Below are positions 27,876 to 36,284 of a stretch of 64,000 bases of DNA, one piece after another (the stretch's first letter is position 1; every line of letters starts with the position of its first letter). This stretch comes from Pseudomonas sp. 2FG (GTDB lineage Bacteria; Pseudomonadota; Gammaproteobacteria; Pseudomonadales; Pseudomonadaceae): contig NZ_SCMP01000002.1 of assembly GCF_005502935.1 (NCBI RefSeq), forward strand, positions 62,001 to 126,000. The letters run 5' to 3'. The notes below the pieces were generated by a model. The model saw nothing but the letters and a program-made list of their open reading frames with translations. It made no database searches and was not told the DNA's origin. The position numbers and the translations under genes were made by a program.

Positions 27876-28946
27876 TCAGGCACCTTGCACGGGGCTGATG
27901 GATGGGTAATCGATGTACCCCTCAACGCCCGGTGCGTAGAAGCTGTCCTTGTTGGGGACATTGAGTCCCGCATCCGTACGAAAACGCTCCGGCAGATCAG
28001 GGTTGGCTAGGAAGGCGCTGCCGAACACCGCAGCATCGGCGCGGCCTTCAGCGAGCAACACTTGGGCGACTTCTTTATTGAGCCCGCCACCGACCAAGTA
28101 AGCGCCATCGAACAACGGACGCAGCAGGGCGTGGTAATCGACGCTGGCACCGAACAAGGCGACGTGCAGGTAGGCGAGGTTGAACTCACGAAGTTGCTCG
28201 ACCAGGTAGGTGTAGGTTTCCTGCGGGTTGGCATCGACGATGTCGTTGAAATTCATCTCGGGAGAGATCTTGATCCCGACGCGATCACCACCAATCTCCA
28301 GCACCATGGCGTGCAGCACTTCGAGGACGAAGCGCGCACGGTTCTCCACCGAGCCGCCGTATTGGTCATCGCGCCGGTTGCTGCCAGACGAGAGGAACTG
28401 CTCGGGCAAGTAGCCAGAAGCTGTGTGCAACTCCACACCATCAAACCCAGCCTCAATGGCACGGCGTGCAGCACCACGGTAACCGTCGATGACAGAGGCA
28501 ATCTCGGCCACGCTCATGGCGTGCGGCGTGACGAAATCCTGCAAGCCGGTGGCGGTCCAGGTCTGACCAGCAGCCTTGATCGCGGAGGGTGCTTGCGGTT
28601 GTGCGCCATCGGGCAGCAGCGAAGGGTGGGAAACCCGACCGCAGTGCATCAACTGCATGAAGATACGACCGCCGCGAGCGTGTACGGCTTCGGTGACTTG
28701 TTTCCAGGCAGTCACCTGCTCAGGCGATTCGATGCCAGGGGTGCGCACGTAGCCTTTGCCCAGGGCAGTGGGGAATACACCTTCTGAGATGATCAGACCG
28801 GCGCTGGAGCGCTGGGCGTAGTAAGTCTGGACCAGATCACTCGGCACGCCGGCATCGTCGGAGCGCGAACGGGTCATGGGGGCCATGACCATGCGGTTGG
28901 AAAGGGTGTAGCGACCTATCTGTACTTGAGAGAAAAGCGAATTCAT
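27876..28946 (-). CDS. Old yellow enzyme-family ene-reductase
   Basis: 356 residues, FMN-dependent alkene/nitroester reductase (NemA/XenB type). Visible features are VMAPMTRSRS (flavin-tuning Thr about 25), FMQLMHCGRVSHPS (about 96-109), GFDGVELHTASGYLPEQFL (about 167-185), YGGSVENRARF and the phosphate-binding VGGGLN and VFGSAFLANPDLP. The usual substrate-binding pair His-x-x-Asn/His reads His174-Thr-Ala-Ser177, so the second residue is replaced by Ser. It is the first gene after the divergent LysR promoter and probably reduces activated alkenes or toxic electrophiles. Confidence 0.88.
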   Translation of the reverse strand: MNSLFSQVQIGRYTLSNRMVMAPMTRSRSDDAGVPSDLVQTYYAQRSSAGLIISEGVFPTALGKGYVRTPGIESPEQVTAWKQVTEAVHARGGRIFMQLMHCGRVSHPSLLPDGAQPQAPSAIKAAGQTWTATGLQDFVTPHAMSVAEIASVIDGYRGAARRAIEAGFDGVELHTASGYLPEQFLSSGSNRRDDQYGGSVENRARFVLEVLHAMVLEIGGDRVGIKISPEMNFNDIVDANPQETYTYLVEQLREFNLAYLHVALFGASVDYHALLRPLFDGAYLVGGGLNKEVAQVLLAEGRADAAVFGSAFLANPDLPERFRTDAGLNVPNKDSFYAPGVEGYIDYPSISPVQGA

Positions 28947-29041
28947 CTGGGTGCTCCTCAGTGGTGATGTGGCTATGATTCACCAATCCAAAAGCGGGAT
29001 AAATACGGCTAAATTGAAATGACTGATCCACTGGTGGAGCA

Positions 29042-29929
29042 ATGCGCATGGAGTTTCTCAATGACATGGCGCTGTTTGTCGAAGTCGTGAAGGTTCGCAG
29101 TTTCCGCAAAGCAGCGGAGGCACTGGGCATGCCGAACTCGACCTTGTCTCGCAGAATCAGTGGTCTGGAGAAGGAAATAGGCTTGCGGCTGCTGAACCGC
29201 ACCACGCGCAGGATTGAGCTGACCGAGGCTGGCCAGCTGTACTTTGATCGCTGCAAACGTATCGTTGATGAAGCACGCCTGGCCCATGAGCAGCTTGGGG
29301 AAATGCTCGCCAGACCCAGCGGCTTGCTGCGGGCATCACTGCCGGTGGATTTCGCCAATATCTACCTGGCACCGCTGATTGCGGAGTTTGCTCGGCTCTA
29401 TCCTGGAATCACCTTCGAGTTAGACCTGACGCCGCGTCAGGTTGATCTGGTGAGTGAGCCTGTCGACGTTGTAATTCGCATGGGAGAGCCGGCGAACTCG
29501 AACCTGATCGCCCGCAAGCTGGCGAGTTTGCGACGTTGCCTTTACGCCTCTCCTCGCTATCTCGAATTGTCCGGTGAGCCCGCTCACCCCTCGGACTTGG
29601 CGCACCATGAATGCCTGCGCATGCGCGGCTCTCAAACCAACCGCTGGACACTTTCGAGCGAGCAAGGGCGAGAGGAAGTTGAGGTCGGCGGGCGATTTGA
29701 ACTCAACAGCGTAGGGATGATTAGACGTATGGCGACGCTGGACTTAGGTATTGCCCTGCTACCTGAAGGTATCGCCGCTCAAGCCCTGGCCAATGGCGAA
29801 TTGCGCAAAGTGTTGCCGCAGTGGCAAGCAGACCCGGTGTCTGTGTATGCCCTTACCGAGACTCGGCTGTTACCAGCAAAAACACAGCGCTTTATCGAGT
29901 TTCTGCGCGAGAAACTGGAAAACATCTAG
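29042..29929 (+). CDS. LysR-family transcriptional regulator
   Basis: 295 residues. Winged helix-turn-helix at about 5-65 (LNDMALFVEVVKVRSFRKAA, then MPNSTLSRRISGLEKEIGLRLLNRTTRRIELTEAG, read in pieces). This is the CrgA/DsdC-like LysR subgroup that often guards oxidoreductase operons. The effector domain shows DVVIRMGEPANSNLIARKL. Divergent from the ene-reductase gene with a 95-bp gap, so it likely controls that operon. Lower-GC codon use like the three genes to its left. An in-frame ATG at 29048 is an alternative start. Confidence 0.87.
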   Translation: MRMEFLNDMALFVEVVKVRSFRKAAEALGMPNSTLSRRISGLEKEIGLRLLNRTTRRIELTEAGQLYFDRCKRIVDEARLAHEQLGEMLARPSGLLRASLPVDFANIYLAPLIAEFARLYPGITFELDLTPRQVDLVSEPVDVVIRMGEPANSNLIARKLASLRRCLYASPRYLELSGEPAHPSDLAHHECLRMRGSQTNRWTLSSEQGREEVEVGGRFELNSVGMIRRMATLDLGIALLPEGIAAQALANGELRKVLPQWQADPVSVYALTETRLLPAKTQRFIEFLREKLENI

Positions 29930-30021
29930 CGTCATTTTACTGAAGAAGTTGGTTGCAGAATCGTCTGCTTTTGGCCGATCTCTGCCTGTCACACGACTCA
30001 TAGACATGCTGCTCTAGTCGG

Positions 30022-30061
30022 ATGCAAACAGGTGGTCAGATGAAATGCAAACACTTGGTCA
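30022..30061. repeat. Two 17-bp direct repeats, 23-bp period
   Basis: ATGCAAACAggTGGTCA (30022-30038) and ATGCAAACActTGGTCA (30045-30061) differ at two positions and start 23 bp apart. They lie just inside the right edge of the low-GC segment, downstream of the LysR gene. They could be a binding site or a scar of insertion. Confidence 0.5.
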
Positions 30062-30118
30062 AGTCCATGCAATTACCCAATAAGCAGAGCACGGACTAAG
30101 GCTGGCGCGGTTGTAACG

Positions 30119-30468
30119 TGCCGCCCGCCAACGCCCGTGGGACTCCAGGCTGCCGCTTTGCGGCTGGCCGCCCGTCGTGAAGGTGCTGTTGAGCGTGGTG
30201 ACGAACTCACGGTCACTGACAAAGCGCGTCTGCCCTTCGCCCTTGCCCAGCGATGGCAACCCCCCTGCTGCGCCATCGCCTGTTCGGCCATTTGCCGCGG
30301 CTGTGCCGGTAAATTACCGAGCAATAGCTCCAGGTTCGGCAACGCCTGACCATTGAGCTGCATAGTGTTCGGGCTGATTTCCCAGAGCCCGGGCTGCAGC
30401 GTTTGCGCCTGGGCCAGTTGCGCTAGCAGGCAGATCGCCGCACTAAGGGTAAGAAGGCGGATGTTCAT
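30119..30468 (-). pseudogene. Broken DUF3617 exported protein gene
   Basis: The N-terminus is intact from ATG 30468: a signal peptide (MNIRLLTLSAAICLLAQLAQA) then LQPGLWEISPNTMQLNGQAL, typical of DUF3617. At a six-C run (30260-30265) the frame is lost. The family-like continuation LPSLGKGEGQTRFVSDREF, then SGSLESHGRW, is in another frame. The central Cys-containing segment normally expected between these parts is missing, and the C-terminus after HGRW turns into unrelated sequence close to where the low-GC region ends. I read this as a frameshift plus internal deletion plus disruption of the 3' end by the neighbouring insert. Confidence 0.65.
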
Positions 30469-30628
30469 GCTCGGGATTCCTTGCAGAGGCCGCTTATGCG
30501 CTCGGCGTGGCCCGTCCGAATGGCGTGCCGGCGACGCCAACCCGCGCTAGCCTACCCAGTAGTAGACGCCGTCAGTGGCTGACAGTTGCAGCGGCGCACG
30601 GCACCTTTACGCAAGGAAGTACTCGCGC

Positions 30629-32068
30629 ATGGACTACAGCATTCCCCCGCTACTCGGCTATCTGCTGGTGCTGGTGCATCTGCTCGGGGTCGCCGCGGCC
30701 ATCCATGCCGTGCTCAGCGTACGCACTGCGCAAGGTGCGATTGCCTGGGCCATCGCCTTGCTGTTTATGCCCTACCTGACGCTGCTGCCGTATCTGGTGT
30801 TCGGCCGCAGTACCTTCGACGCCTACATCAAAGCCCGGCGCCAGGCCGACCGCGAAATGCACAGCGCTATGGCCAACCTGAACTGGCGACCCTGGGTAGA
30901 AGAAGCCCTGGCGGCAGGTGAATCCGAGGCTTACGGCAAGCTGCGGGCCATGCCGCGTCTGAGCCGGATGCCGTGCCTGGCGAACAACCAGGTACGCCTG
31001 CTGATCGATGGCGAGGCCACCTTCGCGGCGATCTTCGCCGCCATCGGCGCGGCCCGGCAGGCGATCCTCATCCAGTTCTTCACCATCCATGACGATGCTC
31101 TGGGCCGCCGCCTGCAAGCCTTGCTGTTGGAACGCGCCGCCGCCGGGGTCGCCGTCTACCTGCTCTACGACAGCATCGGTAGCCATGCCTTGCCGCACCG
31201 CTATGTCGAACGCCTGCGCAGCGGCGGTGTGCAAATCCAAGCCTTCGCCACCCGCAGCGGGATGTTCAACCGCTTCCAGGTCAACTTCCGCAACCATCGC
31301 AAAATCGTGGTGGTGGACGGCGAATGCGGTTTCATCGGCGGGCACAATGTCGCCGACCTATACCTCGGCCATAAACCGCCGCTGGCACCCTGGCGCGATA
31401 CCCATATCGAACTGCGCGGGCCGGTGCTGGCTTGTCTGCAGGAGTCGTTCGCCGAGGACTGGTTCTGGGCCACCCGGCAGCTGCCGCCGCTGATCCTGCC
31501 GGCGGCCTATCCCGGCGGCGGGATGCTCTGCCAGGTACTGACCAGCGGCCCGGCGGATGCGCAGGAAACCTGCTCGCTGTTCTTCGTCGAAGCGATCCAG
31601 GCGGCGCGCGAGCGGCTGTGGATCACCAGCCCGTATTTCATCCCCGACGAGGCGGTGTTCGCCGCCTTGCGCCTGGCGGTGCTGCGCAATGTCGATGTGC
31701 GTATCTTGCTCCCGGCGCGGCCCGATCACCGCACTGTGTATGCCGCCTCCAGCCTGTACGCCTTCGAGGCGCTGCATGCCGGCGTGCGCGTGTTCCGCTA
31801 TCAGCCAGGCTTCCTGCACCAGAAAGTCCTGCTGATCGACCAGGACGCCGCCGCCATCGGCAGCGCCAACCTGGACAACCGCTCGCTCCGACTGAACTTC
31901 GAGATCATGCTGCTCACCGTCGATCGCGACTTTGCTAAGGAAGTCGAACGGATGCTCGAAGACGACTTCGCGCAATCGCGCGAACTGGCCGCCGGCGACG
32001 ACCAACATATCCATCGCCTGCGTCAGCTCGGTATGCGGGTGGCGCGGCTGATTTCGCCGATTCTCTGA
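30629..32068 (+). CDS. cls: Cardiolipin synthase
   Basis: 479 residues, phospholipase D superfamily; joins two phosphatidylglycerols to make cardiolipin at the inner membrane. Two N-terminal membrane segments (about 8-32 and 38-60) precede two HKD catalytic motifs: [19 protein letters not shown] (about 214-232) and [20 protein letters not shown] (about 400-419). The ATG at 30629 follows AAGGAAG by 9 bases; the frame extends upstream without a ribosome site. Full family length. Convergent with the cyclopropane fatty acid synthase gene, another membrane-lipid modifier. Confidence 0.95.
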   Translation: MDYSIPPLLGYLLVLVHLLGVAAAIHAVLSVRTAQGAIAWAIALLFMPYLTLLPYLVFGRSTFDAYIKARRQADREMHSAMANLNWRPWVEEALAAGESEAYGKLRAMPRLSRMPCLANNQVRLLIDGEATFAAIFAAIGAARQAILIQFFTIHDDALGRRLQALLLERAAAGVAVYLLYDSIGSHALPHRYVERLRSGGVQIQAFATRSGMFNRFQVNFRNHRKIVVVDGECGFIGGHNVADLYLGHKPPLAPWRDTHIELRGPVLACLQESFAEDWFWATRQLPPLILPAAYPGGGMLCQVLTSGPADAQETCSLFFVEAIQAARERLWITSPYFIPDEAVFAALRLAVLRNVDVRILLPARPDHRTVYAASSLYAFEALHAGVRVFRYQPGFLHQKVLLIDQDAAAIGSANLDNRSLRLNFEIMLLTVDRDFAKEVERMLEDDFAQSRELAAGDDQHIHRLRQLGMRVARLISPIL

Positions 32069-32098
32069 GGCTATCCCGTCGCGCCCTGCTTTCAGCTC

Positions 32099-33289
32099 TC
32101 AGGTTTTGCGGTAAAGATCGGCGCGACTCCAGGGCAGCGCGTGGGAACCATCGGCCAGCGGCTTAACCGCCAGAATCTGATGCAGATTCATCCAGCCGCG
32201 GGCAAAGCCATAGGCGCAGCCGGCCAGGTACAGGCGCCAGATCCGCAACGCCTGTTCCGGCACCAACTGCGCCGCCTCCGCCAACTTGTTCTCCAAGCGC
32301 GCGCTCCAAAACTCCAGGGTCCGCGCGTAGTGCAAGCGCAGGCTTTCCACATCCACCACTTCCAGGCCCGCCTGGCTAAGGAGCGCAGTCATGCTGGCCA
32401 GATGCGGCAGTTCGCCGTGGGGGAACACGTAACGGCCGATAAACGCGCCGGCACCGCGCCCGACCGGCCGACCATCGGTGCTCCTGGAAGTGATGCCGTG
32501 GTTCAGCACCAGCCCGCCGGCCCGCACCGCGCCGTACAGGCGCTGGCAGTAGAGCGGCAGGTTGGCGTGGCCGACATGCTCGAACATGCCGACGCTGACG
32601 ACCTTGTCGAAACGACCATCCTGCGGCAGGTCGCGGTAGTCCAGCAGTTCCAGCTGCACCTGGGCGTCCAGCCCTTCGGCCCTGACCCGCGCGCGAGCCA
32701 GCTCCAGCTGCTCCTGGCTGAGGGTGATGCCGAACACCTGCACGCCGAACTCGCGGGCGGCGAAACGTGCCAAGCCGCCCCAGCCACAGCCGACATCGAG
32801 CAGACGCTCGCCCGGCTGCAGGCGCAGCTTGCGGCAGAGATGACGCAGCTTGGCCTGCTGGGCCAGCTCGAGATCTTCCGTGCCGGTCTCGAAGTAGGCA
32901 CAGGAATAGACCATCTCGCGATCCAGCCAGAGCGCGTAGAAGTCGTTGGAGAGGTCGTAATGATAGGAAATGGCGGCGGCATCGGTGGCCTTGTCATGCT
33001 CGGTGCGCGCCGGCAGGCTCGCCTCCCCCTCGCCGAGCAGCGCTTGGCTGAGGACATCGCCGATGCGAATGACTTCGCTCATCGGCCCCTCGAGGCCCAG
33101 CCGCCCCTCCACGAAGGCGCCACCCAGCGCATCCAGGCTGGGATGGGTGAAGTGCGCGACCAGGCTCGGATCTTTGAGCACCATGGTGACGCTCGGGGCC
33201 GGGCCGAGGTCGAGTTCATGGCCGTTCCACAGGCGCAGCCGCAATGGCAGTTGAAGGTCGCGCAGGGTCGGTGGAAGTTGCGCCAGCAT
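32099..33289 (-). CDS. cfa: Cyclopropane-fatty-acyl-phospholipid synthase
   Basis: 396 residues from the preferred start. SAM-dependent enzyme that adds a methylene bridge to unsaturated phospholipid acyl chains. Features are an N-terminal lipid-binding domain, YHYDLSNDFYALWLD (about 110-124), the SAM motif LLDVGCGWGGLARFAA (about 160-175), ITLSQEQLELA, and GMFEHVGHANLPLY (about 235). The ATG at 33289 has GGGGAA 8 bases upstream; the more upstream ATG at 33313 does not. It is 80-100 bp downstream of the bufferin operon on the same strand but is likely an independent gene. Confidence 0.93.
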   Translation of the reverse strand: MLAQLPPTLRDLQLPLRLRLWNGHELDLGPAPSVTMVLKDPSLVAHFTHPSLDALGGAFVEGRLGLEGPMSEVIRIGDVLSQALLGEGEASLPARTEHDKATDAAAISYHYDLSNDFYALWLDREMVYSCAYFETGTEDLELAQQAKLRHLCRKLRLQPGERLLDVGCGWGGLARFAAREFGVQVFGITLSQEQLELARARVRAEGLDAQVQLELLDYRDLPQDGRFDKVVSVGMFEHVGHANLPLYCQRLYGAVRAGGLVLNHGITSRSTDGRPVGRGAGAFIGRYVFPHGELPHLASMTALLSQAGLEVVDVESLRLHYARTLEFWSARLENKLAEAAQLVPEQALRIWRLYLAGCAYGFARGWMNLHQILAVKPLADGSHALPWSRADLYRKT

Positions 33290-33391
33290 AGGGAGTTCCC
33301 CGTTCACACTCATCAGTGCAAGCGTAGTTCAAATGCCTCCCAGGCCAAGCCAGAGGTTCAACGACCTCGTTATAGGCCCAACAACCCTCGC

Positions 33392-34174
33392 CTATGACAC
33401 CCGCCGCAGCAGCCCCTCGCTCAGCCATTGCTTGAGCCAGGTCGCCGCCTGCACAGGCGCGGCGTCGCCCTGCGCGCTCAGCTCGACGCATAACTCGGCG
33501 AAACTCCAGCCTTGCTGGCTCATGCCGTGCAGCGCCGCGGCTTCCGCCGGGCCCAGGCTGCGGTACTGGCTGACCAGGCCCTGGCGCCAGATCAGGCAGA
33601 CCTGCGGCGGCTCCAGCGGCGTGCTGGCCGGCGGCTCGCCCGCGGCCTTGAGCGCGCGCCACAACGCCAGGCTGTTGTAGTGGCAGACCTGCCACTGCAC
33701 GCTGGGCAACAGGCGTACCCGCAGCTCGGGCCAGTCCGCGGCCGGCAGCCTGGCCATGCTCTGCAGGGTCAGGGGTTCGCCGTCCGCGGCGTCGAAGGCC
33801 AGGGTGAAGGCCCATTCCAGACGCACGAGTTCGGCCAGCGGCGCGCCCTGTTCGGCGACCAGGTAGCCGTCGATAAAGTCCGCCAGCCGCGCGCCCAGCC
33901 AGCGCAGGCTGAAATGACGGGAGGGATGGGCTTGCAGATAGGCACTCGCCAGGCCCTCGAACTGGTCGTCGCCGAGCCAATGGCGCAGGGTTGGGAAGTC
34001 TTCGCGCAGGGCGTCCAGCAGGCGCGACCGGTAGGCGTTGTGGTAGATCGCCAGGCCTTCCTCGGCGCTCAGGGCCGGGCTGCCGAGCAGGCTGTCGCGC
34101 AACGCCGCGTTGGGCTGCGGCTGCGCGCCGAGCAGGTAGGCCTCGAGCTCGAGCTGCCAGTCGTTCAGGCGCAT
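33392..34174 (-). CDS. bufC: MNIO partner protein BufC/HvfC (DUF2063, putative DNA-binding domain)
   Basis: 260 residues. The N-terminal DUF2063 domain (about 1-95) has NDWQLELEAYLLG and LAIYHNAYRSRLLDALREDFPTLRHWLG (in pieces), the hallmark of HvfC/BufC. The C-terminal half (about 130-230) is an SWQVCHYNSLALWRA-type dimerisation/recognition region. Despite its DNA-binding label, in MNIO systems this family is the partner that presents the precursor peptide to the enzyme. Its start overlaps the MNIO gene stop by 10 bp, so expression is coupled. Confidence 0.88.
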   Translation of the reverse strand: MRLNDWQLELEAYLLGAQPQPNAALRDSLLGSPALSAEEGLAIYHNAYRSRLLDALREDFPTLRHWLGDDQFEGLASAYLQAHPSRHFSLRWLGARLADFIDGYLVAEQGAPLAELVRLEWAFTLAFDAADGEPLTLQSMARLPAADWPELRVRLLPSVQWQVCHYNSLALWRALKAAGEPPASTPLEPPQVCLIWRQGLVSQYRSLGPAEAAALHGMSQQGWSFAELCVELSAQGDAAPVQAATWLKQWLSEGLLRRVS

Positions 34175-35010
34175 GCGGCCTCCGTGCCGAGTGCCACGGC
34201 GGCTAAGGCGCGGGCCTGCTCCAGTTCGGCGAGCAGCTCGGCGAGGGGTGGGAAGTGATCGTCGCGCTCCAGCAGGGTGGCGACCGGGCCGAGATGCTCA
34301 AGGGTACGCCGATAGAGCCGCCAGACCGGATCGCTGACCGGCTGATCGTGGGTGTCGATCAGGTAGCTGCCGTAGTCGCTATGCCCGGCCAGGTGCAGCT
34401 GGCGAATCCGCGCGGCCGGCAGCGCGCTGATAAAGTCCCAGGGCTCGAAGCCGTGATTGCGCGCGCTGACATAGACGTTGTTGACGTCCAGCAACAGCTC
34501 GCAGCCGCTCAGCTCGCTGAGGGCGGCGAGGAACTGCCATTCGCTGAAATCAGAGTTCGCGGTGCGCACGTAACTGGAGACATTTTCCAGCACCAGCGGC
34601 CGCTCCAAGACCTCCTGCACCTGGCGCACGCGGGCGGCCACATGCTGCAGGCTTTCTTCGCTGTAAGGCAACGGCAGCAGGTCGTGCAACTGATGGGCGT
34701 TGCCGCGGCTCCAGCACAGGTGGTCGGAGATCCACGCCGGCTGCACCCGGTCGGCGAGATGCTTGAGCTGCTGCAGGTAAGCTTGGTCGAGCGGATGCGG
34801 GCCACCGATGGACAGCGACACGCCGTGCATCACCAGCGGGTAGTGCTCGCCGATGGCGTCCAGGTAATACAACGCCTTGCCGCCCTCGACCAGATAATTT
34901 TCCGAGATGACTTCGAACCAGTCCACCGCCGGGCGCTGTTCGAGTATCTCGCTGTAGTAGGTGCTGCGCAGCCCCAGGCCGTAGCCGAGGCAGGGAGTAA
35001 CTGAAGACAT
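34165..35010 (-). CDS. bufB: MNIO (DUF692) multinuclear iron oxidative enzyme of the bufferin operon
   Basis: 281 residues, TIM-barrel MbnB/TglH-like enzyme. Candidate iron ligands are all visible: His62 (MHGVSLSIGG), Asp96-His97 (SDHLCW), Glu142-Asn143 (LENVSSY), Asp175 (LLDVNNVYVSARNHG), His206/His210 (HLAGHSD), Asp219/His221 (DTHDQPV) and Glu249 (ERDDH). MNIOs oxidise cysteines of ribosomally made peptides; bufferin MNIOs convert Cys to thiooxazole-type rings. The ATG at 35010 follows AAGGAG by 6 bases. It lies between the Cys-rich precursor and its partner gene, the standard bufABC order. Confidence 0.92.
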   Translation of the reverse strand: MSSVTPCLGYGLGLRSTYYSEILEQRPAVDWFEVISENYLVEGGKALYYLDAIGEHYPLVMHGVSLSIGGPHPLDQAYLQQLKHLADRVQPAWISDHLCWSRGNAHQLHDLLPLPYSEESLQHVAARVRQVQEVLERPLVLENVSSYVRTANSDFSEWQFLAALSELSGCELLLDVNNVYVSARNHGFEPWDFISALPAARIRQLHLAGHSDYGSYLIDTHDQPVSDPVWRLYRRTLEHLGPVATLLERDDHFPPLAELLAELEQARALAAVALGTEAACA

Positions 35011-35035
35011 GCCGGGCTCCTTCGCCAAAGGGGTC

Positions 35036-35060
35036 GGGGTGGCCGTAAATCGGCCACCCC
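35036..35060 (-). promoter_or_regulatory. Intercistronic hairpin between precursor and MNIO genes
   Basis: GGGGTGGCCG-TAAAT-CGGCCACCCC, a perfect 10-bp stem with a 5-base loop, begins 9 bp after the precursor stop. There is no T-run, so it looks like an mRNA stabiliser or partial attenuator that would keep the precursor transcript more abundant than the enzyme transcript. Confidence 0.6.
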
Positions 35061-35068
35061 GGGCGCAC

Positions 35069-35323
35069 TTACGGACCGACTTTGCCGCCGGCGTTGTTGC
35101 ACTCGGCCAGGGTCATGCTCTTGAAGCCTTGGCCCTTGCAGGAGCCCTGCCCTTTGCAGGCGTTTTTCGCGGTCTTGCAGTCGTTTTGCCCTTTGCAGCC
35201 GTTGACGCCGTAGCAGTGCACCATCTGGGCCTCCTCGGCGAAAACCTGGGGCGAGATGCTGGCGAACAGGCCGGCGGCGGCAAGAGCAAGGGCGGCGCCA
35301 GCTGCGGCAGTTTTGATGGTCAT
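35069..35323 (-). CDS. bufA: Bufferin-type Cys-rich RiPP precursor (DUF2282-like)
   Basis: 84 residues. A Sec-type signal peptide (about 1-29, ending QVFA) precedes a 55-residue mature region with six cysteines (37, 43, 49, 56, 62, 75) and three CKGQ units (43-46, 56-59, 62-65). The sequence MVHCYGVNGCKGQNDCKTAK is typical of the bufferin precursor group. In this family the MNIO enzyme modifies core cysteines and the exported product binds copper. GAGGAAG lies 6 bases before the ATG. First gene of a three-gene operon with the MNIO and its partner. Confidence 0.9.
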   Translation of the reverse strand: MTIKTAAAGAALALAAAGLFASISPQVFAEEAQMVHCYGVNGCKGQNDCKTAKNACKGQGSCKGQGFKSMTLAECNNAGGKVGP

Positions 35324-35403
35324 GTGGTCTTCCTCGATATGATGGGGTGGTCGGCCGTGGACGGCTTGTTCGGTCCCGACATAGAGGTAGAGAGAGGACA
35401 GTT

Positions 35404-35421
35404 CCTGGCGTTACAGCCAGG
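35404..35421. promoter_or_regulatory. Inverted repeat CCTGGC-GTTACA-GCCAGG upstream of bufA
   Basis: A perfect 6-bp inverted repeat with a 6-bp centre, about 80 bp upstream of the precursor start. On the bufA strand the centre reads TGTAAC, which resembles the -35 element reported for extracytoplasmic-function sigma factors controlling some bufferin operons. No -10 partner could be fixed and no sigma factor gene is adjacent, so the role is uncertain. Confidence 0.35.
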
Positions 35422-35503
35422 TGAAAAATAATTGCTATGCCTGAGTTTGCAGGCATTGGAAAAATGCAAACCCTGTAGAAGAGCCACAGCCCTTTATCTG
35501 CCG

Positions 35504-36262
35504 TCAGGCCTTGTCCGCCGGCCGATACAGGTGTTCGTGACCTGCGCGGTACAGATTGGAGTCGGCGAAGTCCTCGGCCGCCAGCACCCGGCCGACCAGG
35601 ATCAAGGCCGTGCGCCGGAAGCCTTTGGCCTGCACCTTGGGCTGGATGTCAGCCAGGGTGCCGCTGACCCAGTCCTGATCCGGCCAGCTGGCACGGTGAA
35701 TCACCGCCACCGGGCAGTCGGCGCCATAGTGCGGCAGCAGCTCGGCGACGATCTTGGGCAAATGGCCTATGCCCAGGTGAATCGCCATGGTCGCGCCGTG
35801 GCGCGCCAGGTCCGGCAGCTGTTCGCCGGCCGGCATCGAGGTCTTGCTCGCGTAGCGGGTGAGGATCAGGGTTTGCGAGATGCCCGGCAGGGTCAGCTCG
35901 CTTTCCAGCAACGCCGCACAGGCGGCGGTGGCGGTGACGCCCGGAACTATCGCGAACGGAATCTGCAGCCGGCGCAACAGGCGAATCTGCTCGCCGATCG
36001 CGCCATACAGCGACGGGTCGCCGGAGTGCACGCGGGCGATATCCTGGCCCCGCCCATGGGCCGCCTTGATCAGCGCGATGATTTCCTCCAGGTGCAGTTC
36101 GGCGGTATTCACCAGCAGCTCGGCACTATGGCCTTCGAGCACCGCCGCGGGCACCAGCGAACCGGCGTAGAGAATCACCGGGCACGAACGGATCAAGCGT
36201 TGCCCCTTGACCGTGATCAGCTCCGGATCGCCTGGGCCGGCGCCGATGAAATAGACCGTCAT
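35504..36262 (-). CDS. cobM: Precorrin-4 C11-methyltransferase
   Basis: 252 residues of the SAM-dependent tetrapyrrole methylase family. [18 protein letters not shown] (residues 3-20) is the family N-terminal signature, VHSGDPSLYGAIGEQ (about 78-92) the central one, followed by VPGVTATAACAA (about 105). It methylates precorrin-4 at C11 in the aerobic B12 pathway. AGGAG lies 9 bases before the ATG. Followed by no cob gene on its 3' side; cobE is immediately upstream, separated by 22 bp. Confidence 0.93.
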   Translation of the reverse strand: MTVYFIGAGPGDPELITVKGQRLIRSCPVILYAGSLVPAAVLEGHSAELLVNTAELHLEEIIALIKAAHGRGQDIARVHSGDPSLYGAIGEQIRLLRRLQIPFAIVPGVTATAACAALLESELTLPGISQTLILTRYASKTSMPAGEQLPDLARHGATMAIHLGIGHLPKIVAELLPHYGADCPVAVIHRASWPDQDWVSGTLADIQPKVQAKGFRRTALILVGRVLAAEDFADSNLYRAGHEHLYRPADKA

Positions 36263-36284
36263 GGGCCTCTCCTGAGTCCTGAAG

